64,000 bases of DNA from Polyangium sp. 15x6 (GCF_029960785.1 NZ_JASBQE010000005.1:1-64000); one strand, 5' to 3'. Counted from the stretch's first letter, positions 23,347 through 32,378 are shown. The notes: generated by a model from the letters alone, not told the origin. Translations and numbers: made by a program.

Positions 23347-24264
23347 TCAATCGGCCGGGAGGCGAGCGAGCGCCTGGCGGGCGGCCTCGATCTCATCGCG
23401 GAGCGCGATGGCGGCGGCTCTCCGGCCCGACATGGTGCGGTCGACGAAGGCTTCGAGCCAACGGCGGGCGTCGTCCGGTCGGCCGGCATGCAGGGCCAGG
23501 AGGCCGAGCACGAAGCGGCCGTATCCGTTCCCCGCGGGCGCGACGATCAGCCTGTCGATGATGTCGCCAATCCCCTCCACGGTTTGCCCGAGCGCGAGGC
23601 GGGCGAGCGCGAGGTGCCCGTGATAGAGCGGCTTGTCCGTCGTGCCCCAGCGCGCGGCGCGTGACATCGCGGCGATCGCCTCGGCGTAGCGGTGGTGCAG
23701 GTAGAAGAGGCTGCCGAGGGTCCAGTAGTGGAACGCCTTGCGGCTCGCGGGGCCGATGCGCGCGGCGAGCCGGAGATGCGCGGCCGCGCCCTCGACATCG
23801 CCGAGCGCCTGTTTGGCGCGCGCGGCATCTTGATGCGCGACGTCGGGCAGCACGTCGAGTGTCAGCGCTTGCTCGGCGATCGCGGCGGCCTGCACGAAGC
23901 GGCCCTCCTCGTAGTAGGCGAGGTAGAGCTGACGGAGCAGCATCGCCTGCGTCGTGCGATCGAGCTGCGCACGTGTGGCGAGGCCGCGCCGCGCCCAGAG
24001 CGCGCGTGAGCGTGGCGTCGGCGCTTCGAGCGCGCGGCGGAGCATGTCCTCGGCGAGCACGGATTTCGGACGCGCGGGCCGCTTCTTCGCCGGTGCCTTC
24101 GCGCGCTCGCGGCGCGCGGAAGTTTTCTTCGTGGCTGTAGCGGCGCTGTCCGCCTCGCGTTCGCGCTCCGGTTCACGCGACGCGCGCCGCGGCGCCTTTG
24201 GCTTGGCCGTCTTCCCCGCTCCTGCGGGGGCGAAGGAAGCTGGGTTGTCCTTCGCCTTGCTCAC
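23347..24264 (-). CDS. TPR-repeat protein with basic N-terminus
   Basis: The 305-residue cytosolic protein has a long Lys/Arg/Ala/Pro-rich disordered N-terminus (about 1-70), then helical pairs of TPR type from about 75 to 300 (MLLRQLYLAYYEEGRFVQAA, TLGSLFYLHHRYAEAIAAM, LLALHAGRPDDARRWLEAF). No signal peptide or membrane segment is seen. It probably mediates protein-protein contacts, and the basic tail could bind nucleic acid or ribosomes. The start is a GTG preceded at 6 nt by an extended -10 (TGC-TAATCT; 24271-24279 on the plus strand). It is divergent from the small lipoprotein gene at 24387 and 62 nt upstream of the DsbD-like gene. Confidence 0.75.
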   Translation of the reverse strand: MSKAKDNPASFAPAGAGKTAKPKAPRRASREPEREREADSAATATKKTSARRERAKAPAKKRPARPKSVLAEDMLRRALEAPTPRSRALWARRGLATRAQLDRTTQAMLLRQLYLAYYEEGRFVQAAAIAEQALTLDVLPDVAHQDAARAKQALGDVEGAAAHLRLAARIGPASRKAFHYWTLGSLFYLHHRYAEAIAAMSRAARWGTTDKPLYHGHLALARLALGQTVEGIGDIIDRLIVAPAGNGYGRFVLGLLALHAGRPDDARRWLEAFVDRTMSGRRAAAIALRDEIEAARQALARLPAD

Positions 24265-24270
24265 GGATCG

Positions 24271-24279
24271 AGATTAGCA
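24271..24279 (-). promoter_or_regulatory. Extended -10 (TGC-TAATCT) of the TPR gene
   Basis: Reading on the minus strand, TGC-TAATCT is separated from the GTG at 24264 by six bases, and no SD is present. This is another example of the window's leaderless-type arrangement. Confidence 0.45.
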
Positions 24280-24386
24280 AGGCCTATACAAGCGTCCAGA
24301 ATTCGACAGGGCCTCCCGTGCGAGGTCGTGACCCCTCGCGCGGCGAGGTTGCGCCTCGGGCGGAGGCACGCCAAGGTCTCGACGCC

Positions 24387-24722
24387 ATGGGCCAGCGGGT
24401 AATGGAGCAGGGTGGTTCGAGCGCGAGGAGGGGCCTCGCCGGGGCCTCCCTGATGCTCGCGCTCGGGTTCTTCGGGGTCGGGTGTGGTCGCCCGGCGACG
24501 CGCGCGGAGTGCGACGAGATCCTCGACAAGAGCGCCGCGATCGAGCTCGCCGCGCAGAACGTCACCGATCCGGCCGAGGTGCAGAAGAGGACGGCCGCCG
24601 TCCGCGCCGCGCGGGGGGAGGAGCTCGTCAGCAAGTGCGTCGGCCGCCGGATCACGCAGCGCGCGATGGAGTGCGTGCGCAAGGCCACGACGGCCGATCA
24701 GGTCGATCAGTGCCTCAATTGA
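24387..24722 (+). CDS. Small four-cysteine lipoprotein
   Basis: The 111-residue protein has a lipoprotein signal with lipobox GVGC near residue 30; a start at the second ATG (24402) would also serve. The mature part is helical, charged and has four regularly placed cysteines (AEC, SKC, MEC, DQC), ending QCLN. The same Cys order, and an AxxADxxxxCL end, are found in the next gene, so the two are paralogues. Small Cys-rich proteins of this kind are common in myxobacteria, with no known function. Its stop overlaps the TTG start of that gene (TTGA at 24719-24722), implying coupled translation. Confidence 0.7.
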   Translation: MGQRVMEQGGSSARRGLAGASLMLALGFFGVGCGRPATRAECDEILDKSAAIELAAQNVTDPAEVQKRTAAVRAARGEELVSKCVGRRITQRAMECVRKATTADQVDQCLN

Positions 24723-25057
24723 GCTCGCCCGCGACCCGCGCGGAGGTGATCGCGACGCTCCTGATCGTGCTCGCCGCCGTGGGGTTCGTCCTGTCGAAGC
24801 CGCTCCGACGCTCCTTGTCGTCGCATCCTTCTCCAGACACGTGCGCGGCCCTGCTCGATCGTTACGTGGAGCACATCGTCCACGCGATCAACGACAAGCC
24901 GCCGGCCTCCGAGCTCGCCTCGCGCAAGGCGCAGGCGCGCACGCTCGCGTCGACGGATCCCAAGTTTGCCCGCTGCCCGACCTACCTCACGGTGGACGAG
25001 GCCGCGTGTGCGATGCGCGCGAACAACGCCGACGAGTTCGAGCGATGTCTTCCGTAA
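24719..25057 (+). CDS. Small four-cysteine membrane-anchored paralogue of the preceding protein
   Basis: The protein is 112 residues from a TTG that overlaps the upstream TGA. A single N-terminal hydrophobic helix (about 8-26, AEVIATLLIVLAAVGFVL) anchors a helical periplasmic domain with four cysteines in the same order as its neighbour (DTCAALL, ARCPTY, AACAM, ERCLP). The spacing and terminal NADEFERCLP parallel the partner's TADQVDQCLN, so a tandem duplication with one copy lipidated and one membrane-anchored is likely. The longer open frame that starts inside the first gene has no codon-level support. The function is unknown. Confidence 0.68.
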   Translation: MSSPATRAEVIATLLIVLAAVGFVLSKPLRRSLSSHPSPDTCAALLDRYVEHIVHAINDKPPASELASRKAQARTLASTDPKFARCPTYLTVDEAACAMRANNADEFERCLP

Positions 25058-25199
25058 GGAAGAACGACAATCCCGGAGAGCGGTGCCTGCGAGGGCGCAA
25101 GATTTCAGCGGTCGTGTCGATCTGTGCGTCGTTTCTTGGTCGCGTCGGCGGACCCTATGGTAGGGTCTCTTCGGGCCTTCAGGAGCCTTATCGATCGCC

Positions 25200-26039
25200 G
25201 TGAAAGTCATCTCACCGCTTCTCGGCTTCAACAACAACGTCAAACACAAGGGACGTGTCTTCCATATTCAAACGGAAGACTCGGGGCACCGTCACCCGCA
25301 TGTAATCACGCATCTTTTTGCGGACGGCGGGCGCATCCTGAAGACCCTGAAGACCTCCTACGCGGAGCACCTCAACGAGGCGAACGTGCAGGAGATCGTC
25401 CGTCAGCTGATGAAAGATCAGCACAAGGCGATGTTCGTCGCTTTGCGAGACGGACAGTTCGACCACATTTTCGAGGAGAAGACCGAGGCGCCCGCGCCCG
25501 CTGCGGCGCCCGCGCCTGCCGCTGCGGCGCCCGCGCCTCCTCCTCCGGCGCCCGAGCCCGCAGCGCCTCCGCCGAGCTTCAAGCCGGATCTGCCGCAGCG
25601 CCCCTCCGTGCTGATGAACGCGGCGGATCTGCAGGCCGCGCTTCGGGGCAATCCGCCTTCGCCGCGGCCGCCGCTGGCGTCGGTATCGCCCGCGGACATC
25701 GATGCCTCGCTGGCCGGGCTCGAGGAGCAGACGAAAGCGCCCGAGACGGCGGCGTTCGTGCAGCAGACGCAGGACGTTCCGCCGCCGCCCACGTCGGTCA
25801 AGAAGGGCGGCGCGCTCTTCACGGCAGGCGTCTACCGCGCGCTCGGCACGCCGGAGCCCGCGTCGTCGCCGTCCTCCGCGGGTCGTTACGCGCAGACCCG
25901 CCCCCCGGCCATCTTCGCGACCGCGCGCCCCGCGCAGGGAACCTCGATCTTCGGAGAGGATCTCATCAGCGAGAAATCGCTCGACGAGGTCATCCTGAGC
26001 TACCTGGCCGAGGACCTCGAGGGCGGCGAGAGCCCGTAG
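25200..26039 (+). CDS. Conserved myxobacterial protein with an 'FNNNVKHKGRVFHIQTEDSG'-type N-terminal domain
   Basis: The 279-residue protein starts with GTG after AGGAG in the leader. Residues about 5-95 form a compact domain (GFNNNVKHKGRVFHIQTEDS, then ITHLFADGGRILKTLKTSY, then MFVALRDGQFD) that I recognise as recurring in Myxococcota, where it is of unknown function and often fused to Pro/Ala-rich tails. The tail (about 98-150) is Ala/Pro-rich; residues 150-279 contain short hydrophobic motifs, and the C-terminus ends in acidic residues (SYLAEDLEGGESP). No signal peptide is present, so it is cytosolic. It is 28 nt before the DUF2254 gene and likely shares its transcript. Confidence 0.78.
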   Translation: MKVISPLLGFNNNVKHKGRVFHIQTEDSGHRHPHVITHLFADGGRILKTLKTSYAEHLNEANVQEIVRQLMKDQHKAMFVALRDGQFDHIFEEKTEAPAPAAAPAPAAAAPAPPPPAPEPAAPPPSFKPDLPQRPSVLMNAADLQAALRGNPPSPRPPLASVSPADIDASLAGLEEQTKAPETAAFVQQTQDVPPPPTSVKKGGALFTAGVYRALGTPEPASSPSSAGRYAQTRPPAIFATARPAQGTSIFGEDLISEKSLDEVILSYLAEDLEGGESP

Positions 26040-26067
26040 CCGCGCTCTCGTCCTCTCGAGGAGGCTC

Positions 26068-27720
26068 GTGCGTAAAGCTCGCCTCACGTTCTCGAACAGC
26101 TTGTGGCTCTACCCGCTGTCGATCCTCGCGATCGTCAGCGTGACGGCGTTCGTCGCGTTCCGGCTCCTCGATCTCTCGCACGCGCAGCCCGGCGGCGTGA
26201 CCGCGCTCTTCGGCGAGATGTCGCCCGACGACGCGAGCCGGATCATGGGCGGCACGGGCGAGGTGATCGCCGCGATCCTCGGCATCGTCATCACGGTCGC
26301 GTCGATCATCGTGCAGCTCGCGGCGACGCGGTACACGCCGCGCATCACGGACATGTTCTTCCGGGACCGTACGAACCGCGCGGTGATCGCGTTCTTCGTG
26401 GTCTCGGCTGTCTTCTCGCTCTGGGTGAACTACGCGATCCGGCAGGCGCCCGATCCCGCGCAGTCCTTCGTCCCGCGCTTCGGCGTCATGGGCTCGATCG
26501 TGCTGCTCACGCTGAGCCTCCTCGTGATGGCGCCGTACTTCAATTACGTCTTCGACTTCCTCGAGCCCGACAAGATCGTCGAGCGCATCCGCAGGGGCGG
26601 CGTGGCGCAGGCGCTGCGCAAATCGAGCGACGAGTCGGAGGAGGAGGTCGACGGCCGGCGCATGACGGCGCTCTCGGCGCTCGAGCACCTCGCCGACATC
26701 GGGCTCAACGCGATCGAGCAGAAGGACAAGGGCATCGCCTCGAACACGGTCGACGCGATCTGCGACCTCGTGGTCGCGTACATGCCGCACAAGCGCGAGC
26801 TCGACGATCGGTGGTTCTCGATCCGCGGCCGATTGCTCAAGGACGCCGACTTCGTGAGCATGAACGAGATCGCGCTCGGCAAGCTCCAGAGCGATCGGAC
26901 CTGGCTCGAATACAAGGCGCTGCGGCAGTTCTTGATGGTCTACCGCGAGGCGCTCACGGAGATGCCCGACATCGTCAACCGCATCGCGATCGGCACGCGG
27001 TACATCGGGCTCGCGGCGCTCGCGGCGGAGGAGCGGGCCGCGCTCGCGACGGTGATCAAGTTCTTCAACACGTACATGCGCCGCGCGCTGAACGCGCGGG
27101 ACGTGCCCGCGGCCTACAACTGCCTGAACCAGTACCGCTACCTCGGCGAGAAGATCCTCTCGCAGGGCTGGGGCGACGAGGCGCTCCGGATCGCGGGGCA
27201 CTTCAAGTACTACGCGCAGACGGCCCACGCGATGAAGCTCGCGTTCGTCACGGAGACCGTGGCCTTCGATCTCTGCGCGCTGAACGAGCTCGCCTACGAT
27301 CTCGGCGCGGACGTGCGTGACGAGCTCTTGCAGATCTTCCTCGAGGTCGACAAGGAGGCCGAGGTGGCGCAGCAGGAGCTGTCGCTCCGCGGCGTGCGCA
27401 AGGCCCAGGTCAAGCTCGCGACGTACTACCTGCAGAAGGGCGAGATCGATCTCGCGCGGCGGATCCACCGCGACATGCGCGACGAGCGGCCCGATCGGCT
27501 GCGCTCGATCAAGAACGAGATGCTCTCCGTGACCACGAACGAGTTCTGGGAGATCAACGATCGGGGGGTGGTCTTCGAGTACATCGAGCCGGCGAGGCAC
27601 GCCCACTTGCACCAGTTTTTCGAGTGGTTTCCCCACCTCGAAGGGCACGACCGCGAGGCGGGCGGGCCGAAGCAGGCCGCGCCCGCGGCCCTCACGCCCG
27701 GCGGCGCGCACGAAGGCTGA
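26068..27720 (+). CDS. DUF2254 family membrane protein
   Basis: The 550-residue protein has three to four transmembrane segments in its first 170 residues (LYPLSILAIVSVTAFVAFRL, VIAAILGIVITVASIIVQLA, AVIAFFVVSAVFSLWV, VLLTLSLLVMAPYFNYVFDF), as in the DUF2254 predicted membrane proteins, followed by a large helical cytosolic region (about 190-530). That part has TPR-like character (LKDADFVSMNEIALGKLQ; QKGEIDLARRIHRDM). The start is a GTG behind a CGAGGAGG Shine-Dalgarno. DUF2254 proteins have no established function. The C-terminus is Ala/Pro-rich. Cotranscription with the gene at 25200 is likely from the spacing. Confidence 0.8.
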   Translation: MRKARLTFSNSLWLYPLSILAIVSVTAFVAFRLLDLSHAQPGGVTALFGEMSPDDASRIMGGTGEVIAAILGIVITVASIIVQLAATRYTPRITDMFFRDRTNRAVIAFFVVSAVFSLWVNYAIRQAPDPAQSFVPRFGVMGSIVLLTLSLLVMAPYFNYVFDFLEPDKIVERIRRGGVAQALRKSSDESEEEVDGRRMTALSALEHLADIGLNAIEQKDKGIASNTVDAICDLVVAYMPHKRELDDRWFSIRGRLLKDADFVSMNEIALGKLQSDRTWLEYKALRQFLMVYREALTEMPDIVNRIAIGTRYIGLAALAAEERAALATVIKFFNTYMRRALNARDVPAAYNCLNQYRYLGEKILSQGWGDEALRIAGHFKYYAQTAHAMKLAFVTETVAFDLCALNELAYDLGADVRDELLQIFLEVDKEAEVAQQELSLRGVRKAQVKLATYYLQKGEIDLARRIHRDMRDERPDRLRSIKNEMLSVTTNEFWEINDRGVVFEYIEPARHAHLHQFFEWFPHLEGHDREAGGPKQAAPAALTPGGAHEG

Positions 27721-27764
27721 CCCGGCGCCGCGCATTTCCCACGCAAAGCGGCAGGATCCGGGGG

Positions 27765-27770
27765 TAGACT
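27765..27770 (+). promoter_or_regulatory. -10 element TAGACT of the lipoprotein operon
   Basis: TAGACT lies seven bases before the ATG at 27778, with no SD, in GC-rich surroundings. The expected transcription start falls on or next to the ATG. Confidence 0.5.
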
Positions 27771-27777
27771 GCTCGGC

Positions 27778-29145
27778 ATGCTCGGGCGGATGGCCCGCTA
27801 CGTCCTGGTCCTTTCGGCGCTCCTCGGCGCGGGCTGCACGCCCGAGCTCGGCGACGTGCCGTTCGCATGCGAAACCGGCGGAGTCTGCCCCGAAGGGTAC
27901 TCGTGCCAGGCCACGGTCTGCGTGCGCGACGGCGCGAGCCCCACGAGCCGCAGGCCGAAGCGTGTTGCCTGGATCAATCCGCCGGAGATGTTCTGGCTCT
28001 CGTCCGAAGGCGAGGGCGCGACGCTCATCGTGAACGACGGTTTCACCCCGGGCGCGCGCGGGATCTACGAGATTCGCGTCGCGCCCGACGGCAAGCTGTC
28101 CGAGCCGCGCGCGCTCTTCACGTACGGCGGCGGGACGATCTCCTCGGCCGTGGTGCCGCTGCCCGATGGCCGCTACGGCGTGGTGCTCGTGCGGTTCCCA
28201 AACGTCGAGTCCGACGAGATGACGCTCGAGCTCCTGGGGATCGAGCGCACGTCGGCGAGCGGCTCGACGCCCGCCGTGGAGAAACTCTTCTCCACGACGA
28301 CGCCGTTCCTCGGCGGCGCGGAGCCGCCGTACGTCGGCGCCTCGATCGACGGAACCACGCTGAACATCGCGTGGACCGTGCCCTCGGGCGGCGGTCGTGT
28401 GGAGGTGCTGCACCTCGAGCGGGAAGGCTCGCTCTGGAACCCCACGTGGAAGGCGTCGACGAACCTGCCGCCGGACGTGCCGCCGCTTTCCGGCGACTGC
28501 CAGATCTTCCGCGACGACAGCGGCCTGCTCACGGTGCGCGTGGGCTTCGAGAGCTACGCGCTCTCGACGGTGGATCCCGCGACCGTGATGGGCGGCATGG
28601 GCTCGATGACCGAGTTTGCGCCGACCACCGACGAGCCGCTCTTCGGCTGGAAAGACGGCGTCTTCGCGTTGCGACTCGGCGACTACGATCCGGCGAAGGC
28701 GGCGCACGCGGTGAGCTACGTCTTCACCCCCACGATGGGCATGCCCACGGAGGACAAGGGCTTCACGATGCCGGAGACGGCCACGCCGTTCGTGGGCACG
28801 CCGTTCGAGGGTGGTGCGCTCGTGGCGCCGGTCTCGCGTGATCCGAAGCTGCCCACGATCGACGTCGCGTGGCGCTCGCCGACGGAGCCGTTGCGGATCG
28901 TGGCGAGCGTGCCGCGGACGAGCACGGGATCGATCTTCACGGCGCGCGCCTTTGGCCTCGGCGACAAGGCGTACGTCGCGTGGACCGAGTTCTACGAGTC
29001 GAACATGGACCTCTGGATCGGCGTGTCGGATCTGCGCCGTGGGGGCGTGGGGACGCTCCTCGGTCGATCGGCGCGCGCGCGCGGGTTCGCGCGGCCGACC
29101 GAAGGGCCGCGGATCGAGAAGGCGCAAGGACAGGGGGCACCTTGA
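27778..29145 (+). CDS. Hypothetical lipoprotein with Cys-rich N-terminal module (paralogue 1)
   Basis: The 455-residue protein has a lipoprotein signal (MARYVLVLSALLGAGC; lipobox Cys near 20). A Cys-rich module follows at about 35-55 (CETGGVCPEGYSCQATVC), a pattern frequent in myxobacterial envelope lipoproteins. The rest is beta-rich, with repeated blocks of the type GGGTISSAVVPLPDGRYGVV, suggestive of a beta-propeller. No catalytic motif is visible. The next gene encodes a protein of nearly the same length with the same Cys module, so they form a tandem paralogous pair. A TAGACT -10 just before the ATG suggests a leaderless mRNA. Confidence 0.78.
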   Translation: MLGRMARYVLVLSALLGAGCTPELGDVPFACETGGVCPEGYSCQATVCVRDGASPTSRRPKRVAWINPPEMFWLSSEGEGATLIVNDGFTPGARGIYEIRVAPDGKLSEPRALFTYGGGTISSAVVPLPDGRYGVVLVRFPNVESDEMTLELLGIERTSASGSTPAVEKLFSTTTPFLGGAEPPYVGASIDGTTLNIAWTVPSGGGRVEVLHLEREGSLWNPTWKASTNLPPDVPPLSGDCQIFRDDSGLLTVRVGFESYALSTVDPATVMGGMGSMTEFAPTTDEPLFGWKDGVFALRLGDYDPAKAAHAVSYVFTPTMGMPTEDKGFTMPETATPFVGTPFEGGALVAPVSRDPKLPTIDVAWRSPTEPLRIVASVPRTSTGSIFTARAFGLGDKAYVAWTEFYESNMDLWIGVSDLRRGGVGTLLGRSARARGFARPTEGPRIEKAQGQGAP

Positions 29146-30515
29146 CGGGATCGAGGGGACGGGTTTTTTCGGGCGCCCTGGTGGCCGCGCTCGGGATGTT
29201 CGGGGCGGGCTGCGGGGAACCTTCGTTCGGGGAGATGCCGGCGCTCTGCGCGGAGGGCGGCTCTTGCCCCGAGGGATACGACTGCATTCACGGCGTCTGC
29301 GCGCTGCCGGGCACGGCCGTGCCCATCACCGTTGGCGTCGTCCCGTACCTGCGCGGCTCGGACGTGCGCATGGTGCCGCAAGCCTCGGGCGTGCTCGTCG
29401 TGTGGGAGACGTACGCGTACTCCGACGAAGGGCAGCGCTTCGTGGGCGCGCGCGTCACGCCCGCGGGCGACGTGAGCCCGCGCATGGACATCGTGGGTCG
29501 CTACGTCGCGGACGCCGACTCGCTCGAGCCCTACTTCGACGTCCTGCCCGTGGGCGGTGATCGCGTGCTCGTGGCGATCAGCGCGCCTTCGCTCCCCGAC
29601 GATCCCACCGTCGAGCCGCGCCTCGTCACGTACCGCGTCGATCTGCCTCCCGAGGGGCGCGAGGATCAGCCGGCCGCGTTCGAATCCGCGTGGGCCAAGG
29701 AGGAACGCCTCGCGACCGTGGGATACGGCGCGGTGAGCTTTCCGAAGCTCCTCCACCGCGGCGATCGTGTCGAGCTCGGCTACGTGCGTTCGCGGACGGC
29801 GACCATCGACAACAACCTGGAGACGGTCGCGGAGCTCGCGATCTTCTCGATGCAGGAGGACGGCACGCTCTTCTCGCCGGAGCCCACGTATCACCCGGCG
29901 CGCGCGAATTTGCCCGTCGCCGTCGGTGTCCTCGGCGCGTTCGGCGTGAGCACGGGCGCGTGGTGGATCCTCGACAACGAGCGGCCGAGCGCGGTGCTCT
30001 TGCCCGACGGCGGTGGTGAAGCCGAAGTGAAGCTCGGTCGCCTCGCGATCCCCGTCGCCGCGGATGACGCGTCCCTCACGTACATCGAGCCCTCGGCGCG
30101 TCAGGGGGACAAGCAGCCGACGGATCCCGTCTCGGGTCCGGCCGGGCTTCGCTCGGTCGCGGCGCCCGTGATCGGTGATCCCACGCCGCCCGTCGAGACC
30201 TCGATCGGCGCGCTTCCAGGCCTGCGCGACACGCCGCGCCCCACGTGGATCGGACGCGAAGGCGCAAAGCCGATCCTCGTGACGCCCGGCGAGGCCGTCG
30301 ATGCGCCGGAGATAGCGGTCTACCTCGTCGATCCGGCGAGCGCGGAGGCGTCGCGCGTGGCTTCGATCCCGCGGCTCTCCACGCGCAGCATCGGCGCGCT
30401 CCATGCGGTCCTCACCTCGGGCAAGCTCTTCGTCGGCTGGCTCGAGACGGACGAAACGTCGGCCACGATCCGCATGGCCGTCCTACCCGAGCCCGAGCCC
30501 CCGGCGGCACCTTGA
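29142..30515 (+). CDS. Hypothetical lipoprotein with Cys-rich N-terminal module (paralogue 2)
   Basis: The protein is 457 residues from a TTG start that overlaps the preceding TGA (TTGA, 29142-29145). It has a lipoprotein signal with lipobox AGC near residue 22 and the same CxxGGSCPEGYDCIHGVC module as its neighbour, followed by beta-rich repeats (VMVPQASGVLVVWETYAY-like blocks). Reading the frame further upstream would cross the paralogue without export logic, so the TTG is chosen. Overall length, order and module identity indicate duplication followed by divergence. The last codon is eight bases before the kinase gene at 30523, so kinase and lipoproteins may share one transcript. Function unknown. 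Confidence 0.75.
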   Translation: MTGSRGRVFSGALVAALGMFGAGCGEPSFGEMPALCAEGGSCPEGYDCIHGVCALPGTAVPITVGVVPYLRGSDVRMVPQASGVLVVWETYAYSDEGQRFVGARVTPAGDVSPRMDIVGRYVADADSLEPYFDVLPVGGDRVLVAISAPSLPDDPTVEPRLVTYRVDLPPEGREDQPAAFESAWAKEERLATVGYGAVSFPKLLHRGDRVELGYVRSRTATIDNNLETVAELAIFSMQEDGTLFSPEPTYHPARANLPVAVGVLGAFGVSTGAWWILDNERPSAVLLPDGGGEAEVKLGRLAIPVAADDASLTYIEPSARQGDKQPTDPVSGPAGLRSVAAPVIGDPTPPVETSIGALPGLRDTPRPTWIGREGAKPILVTPGEAVDAPEIAVYLVDPASAEASRVASIPRLSTRSIGALHAVLTSGKLFVGWLETDETSATIRMAVLPEPEPPAAP

Positions 30516-30522
30516 GGCGCGT

Positions 30523-32370
30523 ATGAGCATCGGCTCCATTGGCTCCCAGCCTCTGTTCGCAGGCAAGTACCGCCTCCTCCGCATGCTCGGCAAGGGCGCG
30601 ATGGGTGAGGTTTGGCTCGCCGAGGAGGAAGGGCCGCGCAACTTCCGCCGCCGCGTCGCGGTGAAGCGGCTGCTCACCGCGGGCGACATCGGCGACGTCG
30701 CGACCGACTCGTTCGTCGCCGAGGCCCAGGTGATCGCGCGCCTCGATCATCCGAACGTCGTGCGCCTGATCGAGCTCGGCAACGCCGAGGGGGGTCTCTA
30801 CCTCGTGCTCGAGTTCGTCGACGGCGCCGCGCTCGATCGCATCTTCAAGCGCACGGGGACGCTCGCGCCCGCGACGGTCGCGTACATCGGACGCGAGGTC
30901 GCGCGCGCGCTCGAGGCCGTGCACGGCATGTGCGACGAGAACGGCAACAACGTCGGTGTCGTGCATCGCGACGTCACGCCGTCGAACATCCTCGTCGCGC
31001 GTGACGGCCGCGTGCGGCTCTCGGACTTCGGCGTGGCGCGGATCTCGGGCCTCGGCGGCGAGAAGACCGAGACCGGCGTGTTCAAGGGCAAACTCCCGTA
31101 CATGCCGCCCGAGCAGGCGCGCGGCGAGCCCTTCGATGGTCGCGCCGACGTGTTCGCGCTCGGCATCACGCTCTTCGAAGGCCTCCTCGGGCGCAGGCTG
31201 CGCAAGGCCGAGACGCAGACGCAGCTCCTCATGATGATCGCGAGCGAGCCGGTCGCGCGCGTGCACGAGCTCATGCCGGGCGTCCCGGATGCGCTCGCAC
31301 ACGCCATCGATCGCGCGACGGAGCTCGATCCGCGCCGGCGCATCGCGGACGGCGGAGAGCTCGCGTATCTCATGGACGAGGCGCTCCGCGCGCTCGGTCC
31401 GAGCGCCGTGAAGGAAGCGCAGGCCGAGCTTCGCGCGCGTGTCGAGCAGGTGGCGGGCGCGCCGGCCGGTGGCTCGAGCGCGCCGGGCACGGGGCAAGCG
31501 AAGCGGCCGCAGGAGTGGAGCATGCAGCTCGGCACGGGCGCGCAGCGACCGAGCGCGTTTCCGGTGGAGACCACGCGTTCGTCCGACGCACCGGCGCAAC
31601 CCTCGTACGGCACGCACGGTGGCATGATGCAGCCGGGGACGGGCGCGGGGCGGATCTCGGCGCCCGGATATCACCCGTCGATGGTGGGCGCGCCGGGATC
31701 GGCGCCTGGATCGAACACGACGAGCGGCGGCCTTGGCGTGACGAACGTCGGGAATTTCGCGGACGCGGGCGCGCCGTCGAGCTTGCAGACGAGGGGGCGA
31801 CGCTCGATGGTCCTGCCCGTGCTCGCGCTCGCGGGCTTCACGATCCTCGGCGGCGTGACGGCATTCTTCGTGCTCTCGCGGAGCGCGTCGGGGCCGCGTA
31901 CGGATCAAGCCGTCACGTCGGCGTCGCCGTCCGCGATCGCGCCGGCGCCGACCGCGACGGTCGCCGCGGCGCCGAGCACGACGGGCCCCGAGGCGCAGCC
32001 GACGACGACCACGTCGACGGGCGTGCCCTCGTCTGCGCCGACGGCGACGATCGCGCAGGGGACGGGCGGACGTTTCGATCCCAAACGAACGGGGCAAGGA
32101 TCGACGGCCGCGCCGACCGCGTCCGCGTCGGCCGAGGAAGCGAACTCGAACGAGCCGGGCACGCTCGTCGTGTCCGTCTCGCCTTGGGCCGACGTGACCG
32201 TGGATGGTCGTTCGGTCGGGACCACGCCGCTCGCGCCGATCTCGCTCGCGCCGGGCCCGCACTCGGTGGTCTTGCGCAACAGCGAGCTCGGCGCGTCGCG
32301 CAGCCTGTCGGTCACCATCAAGCCGGGCAAACCGTCGTCGGTCCGGGTGGATCTGCGCAGGGCGGAGTAA
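30523..32370 (+). CDS. Membrane Ser/Thr protein kinase with C-terminal PEGA domain
   Basis: The 615-residue Hanks-type kinase has a catalytic domain at about 15-285: glycine loop LGKGAMGEV, K48, HRDVTPSN (148-155), DFG (168-170), and PPE (195-197) in place of APE. A long Ser/Pro/Gly/Thr-rich juxtamembrane linker leads to one transmembrane helix at about 428-448 (VLPVLALAGFTILGGVTAFF), a second low-complexity stretch and a PEGA domain at 546-615 (VSVSPWADVTVDGRSVGT). The PEGA part is probably periplasmic. The ATG giving MSIGSIGSQP starts eight bases after the lipoprotein stop. The next gene, another PEGA-like exported protein, probably belongs to the same operon. Confidence 0.9.
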   Translation: MSIGSIGSQPLFAGKYRLLRMLGKGAMGEVWLAEEEGPRNFRRRVAVKRLLTAGDIGDVATDSFVAEAQVIARLDHPNVVRLIELGNAEGGLYLVLEFVDGAALDRIFKRTGTLAPATVAYIGREVARALEAVHGMCDENGNNVGVVHRDVTPSNILVARDGRVRLSDFGVARISGLGGEKTETGVFKGKLPYMPPEQARGEPFDGRADVFALGITLFEGLLGRRLRKAETQTQLLMMIASEPVARVHELMPGVPDALAHAIDRATELDPRRRIADGGELAYLMDEALRALGPSAVKEAQAELRARVEQVAGAPAGGSSAPGTGQAKRPQEWSMQLGTGAQRPSAFPVETTRSSDAPAQPSYGTHGGMMQPGTGAGRISAPGYHPSMVGAPGSAPGSNTTSGGLGVTNVGNFADAGAPSSLQTRGRRSMVLPVLALAGFTILGGVTAFFVLSRSASGPRTDQAVTSASPSAIAPAPTATVAAAPSTTGPEAQPTTTTSTGVPSSAPTATIAQGTGGRFDPKRTGQGSTAAPTASASAEEANSNEPGTLVVSVSPWADVTVDGRSVGTTPLAPISLAPGPHSVVLRNSELGASRSLSVTIKPGKPSSVRVDLRRAE

Positions 32371-32378
32371 GGTTTGCC

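Noticed and set aside
20750-23623. A 957-codon plus-strand frame opposite the lipoprotein and DsbD genes
   Set aside because: The translation is Arg/Glu/Asp-rich with no fold, and it crosses the hairpin cluster. The minus-strand genes have signal peptides and conserved motifs.
25990-29127. A 1045-codon minus-strand frame opposite DUF2254 and the lipoprotein
   Set aside because: It is Arg/His/Asp-rich and lacks motifs; the plus-strand genes have clear membrane and export features.
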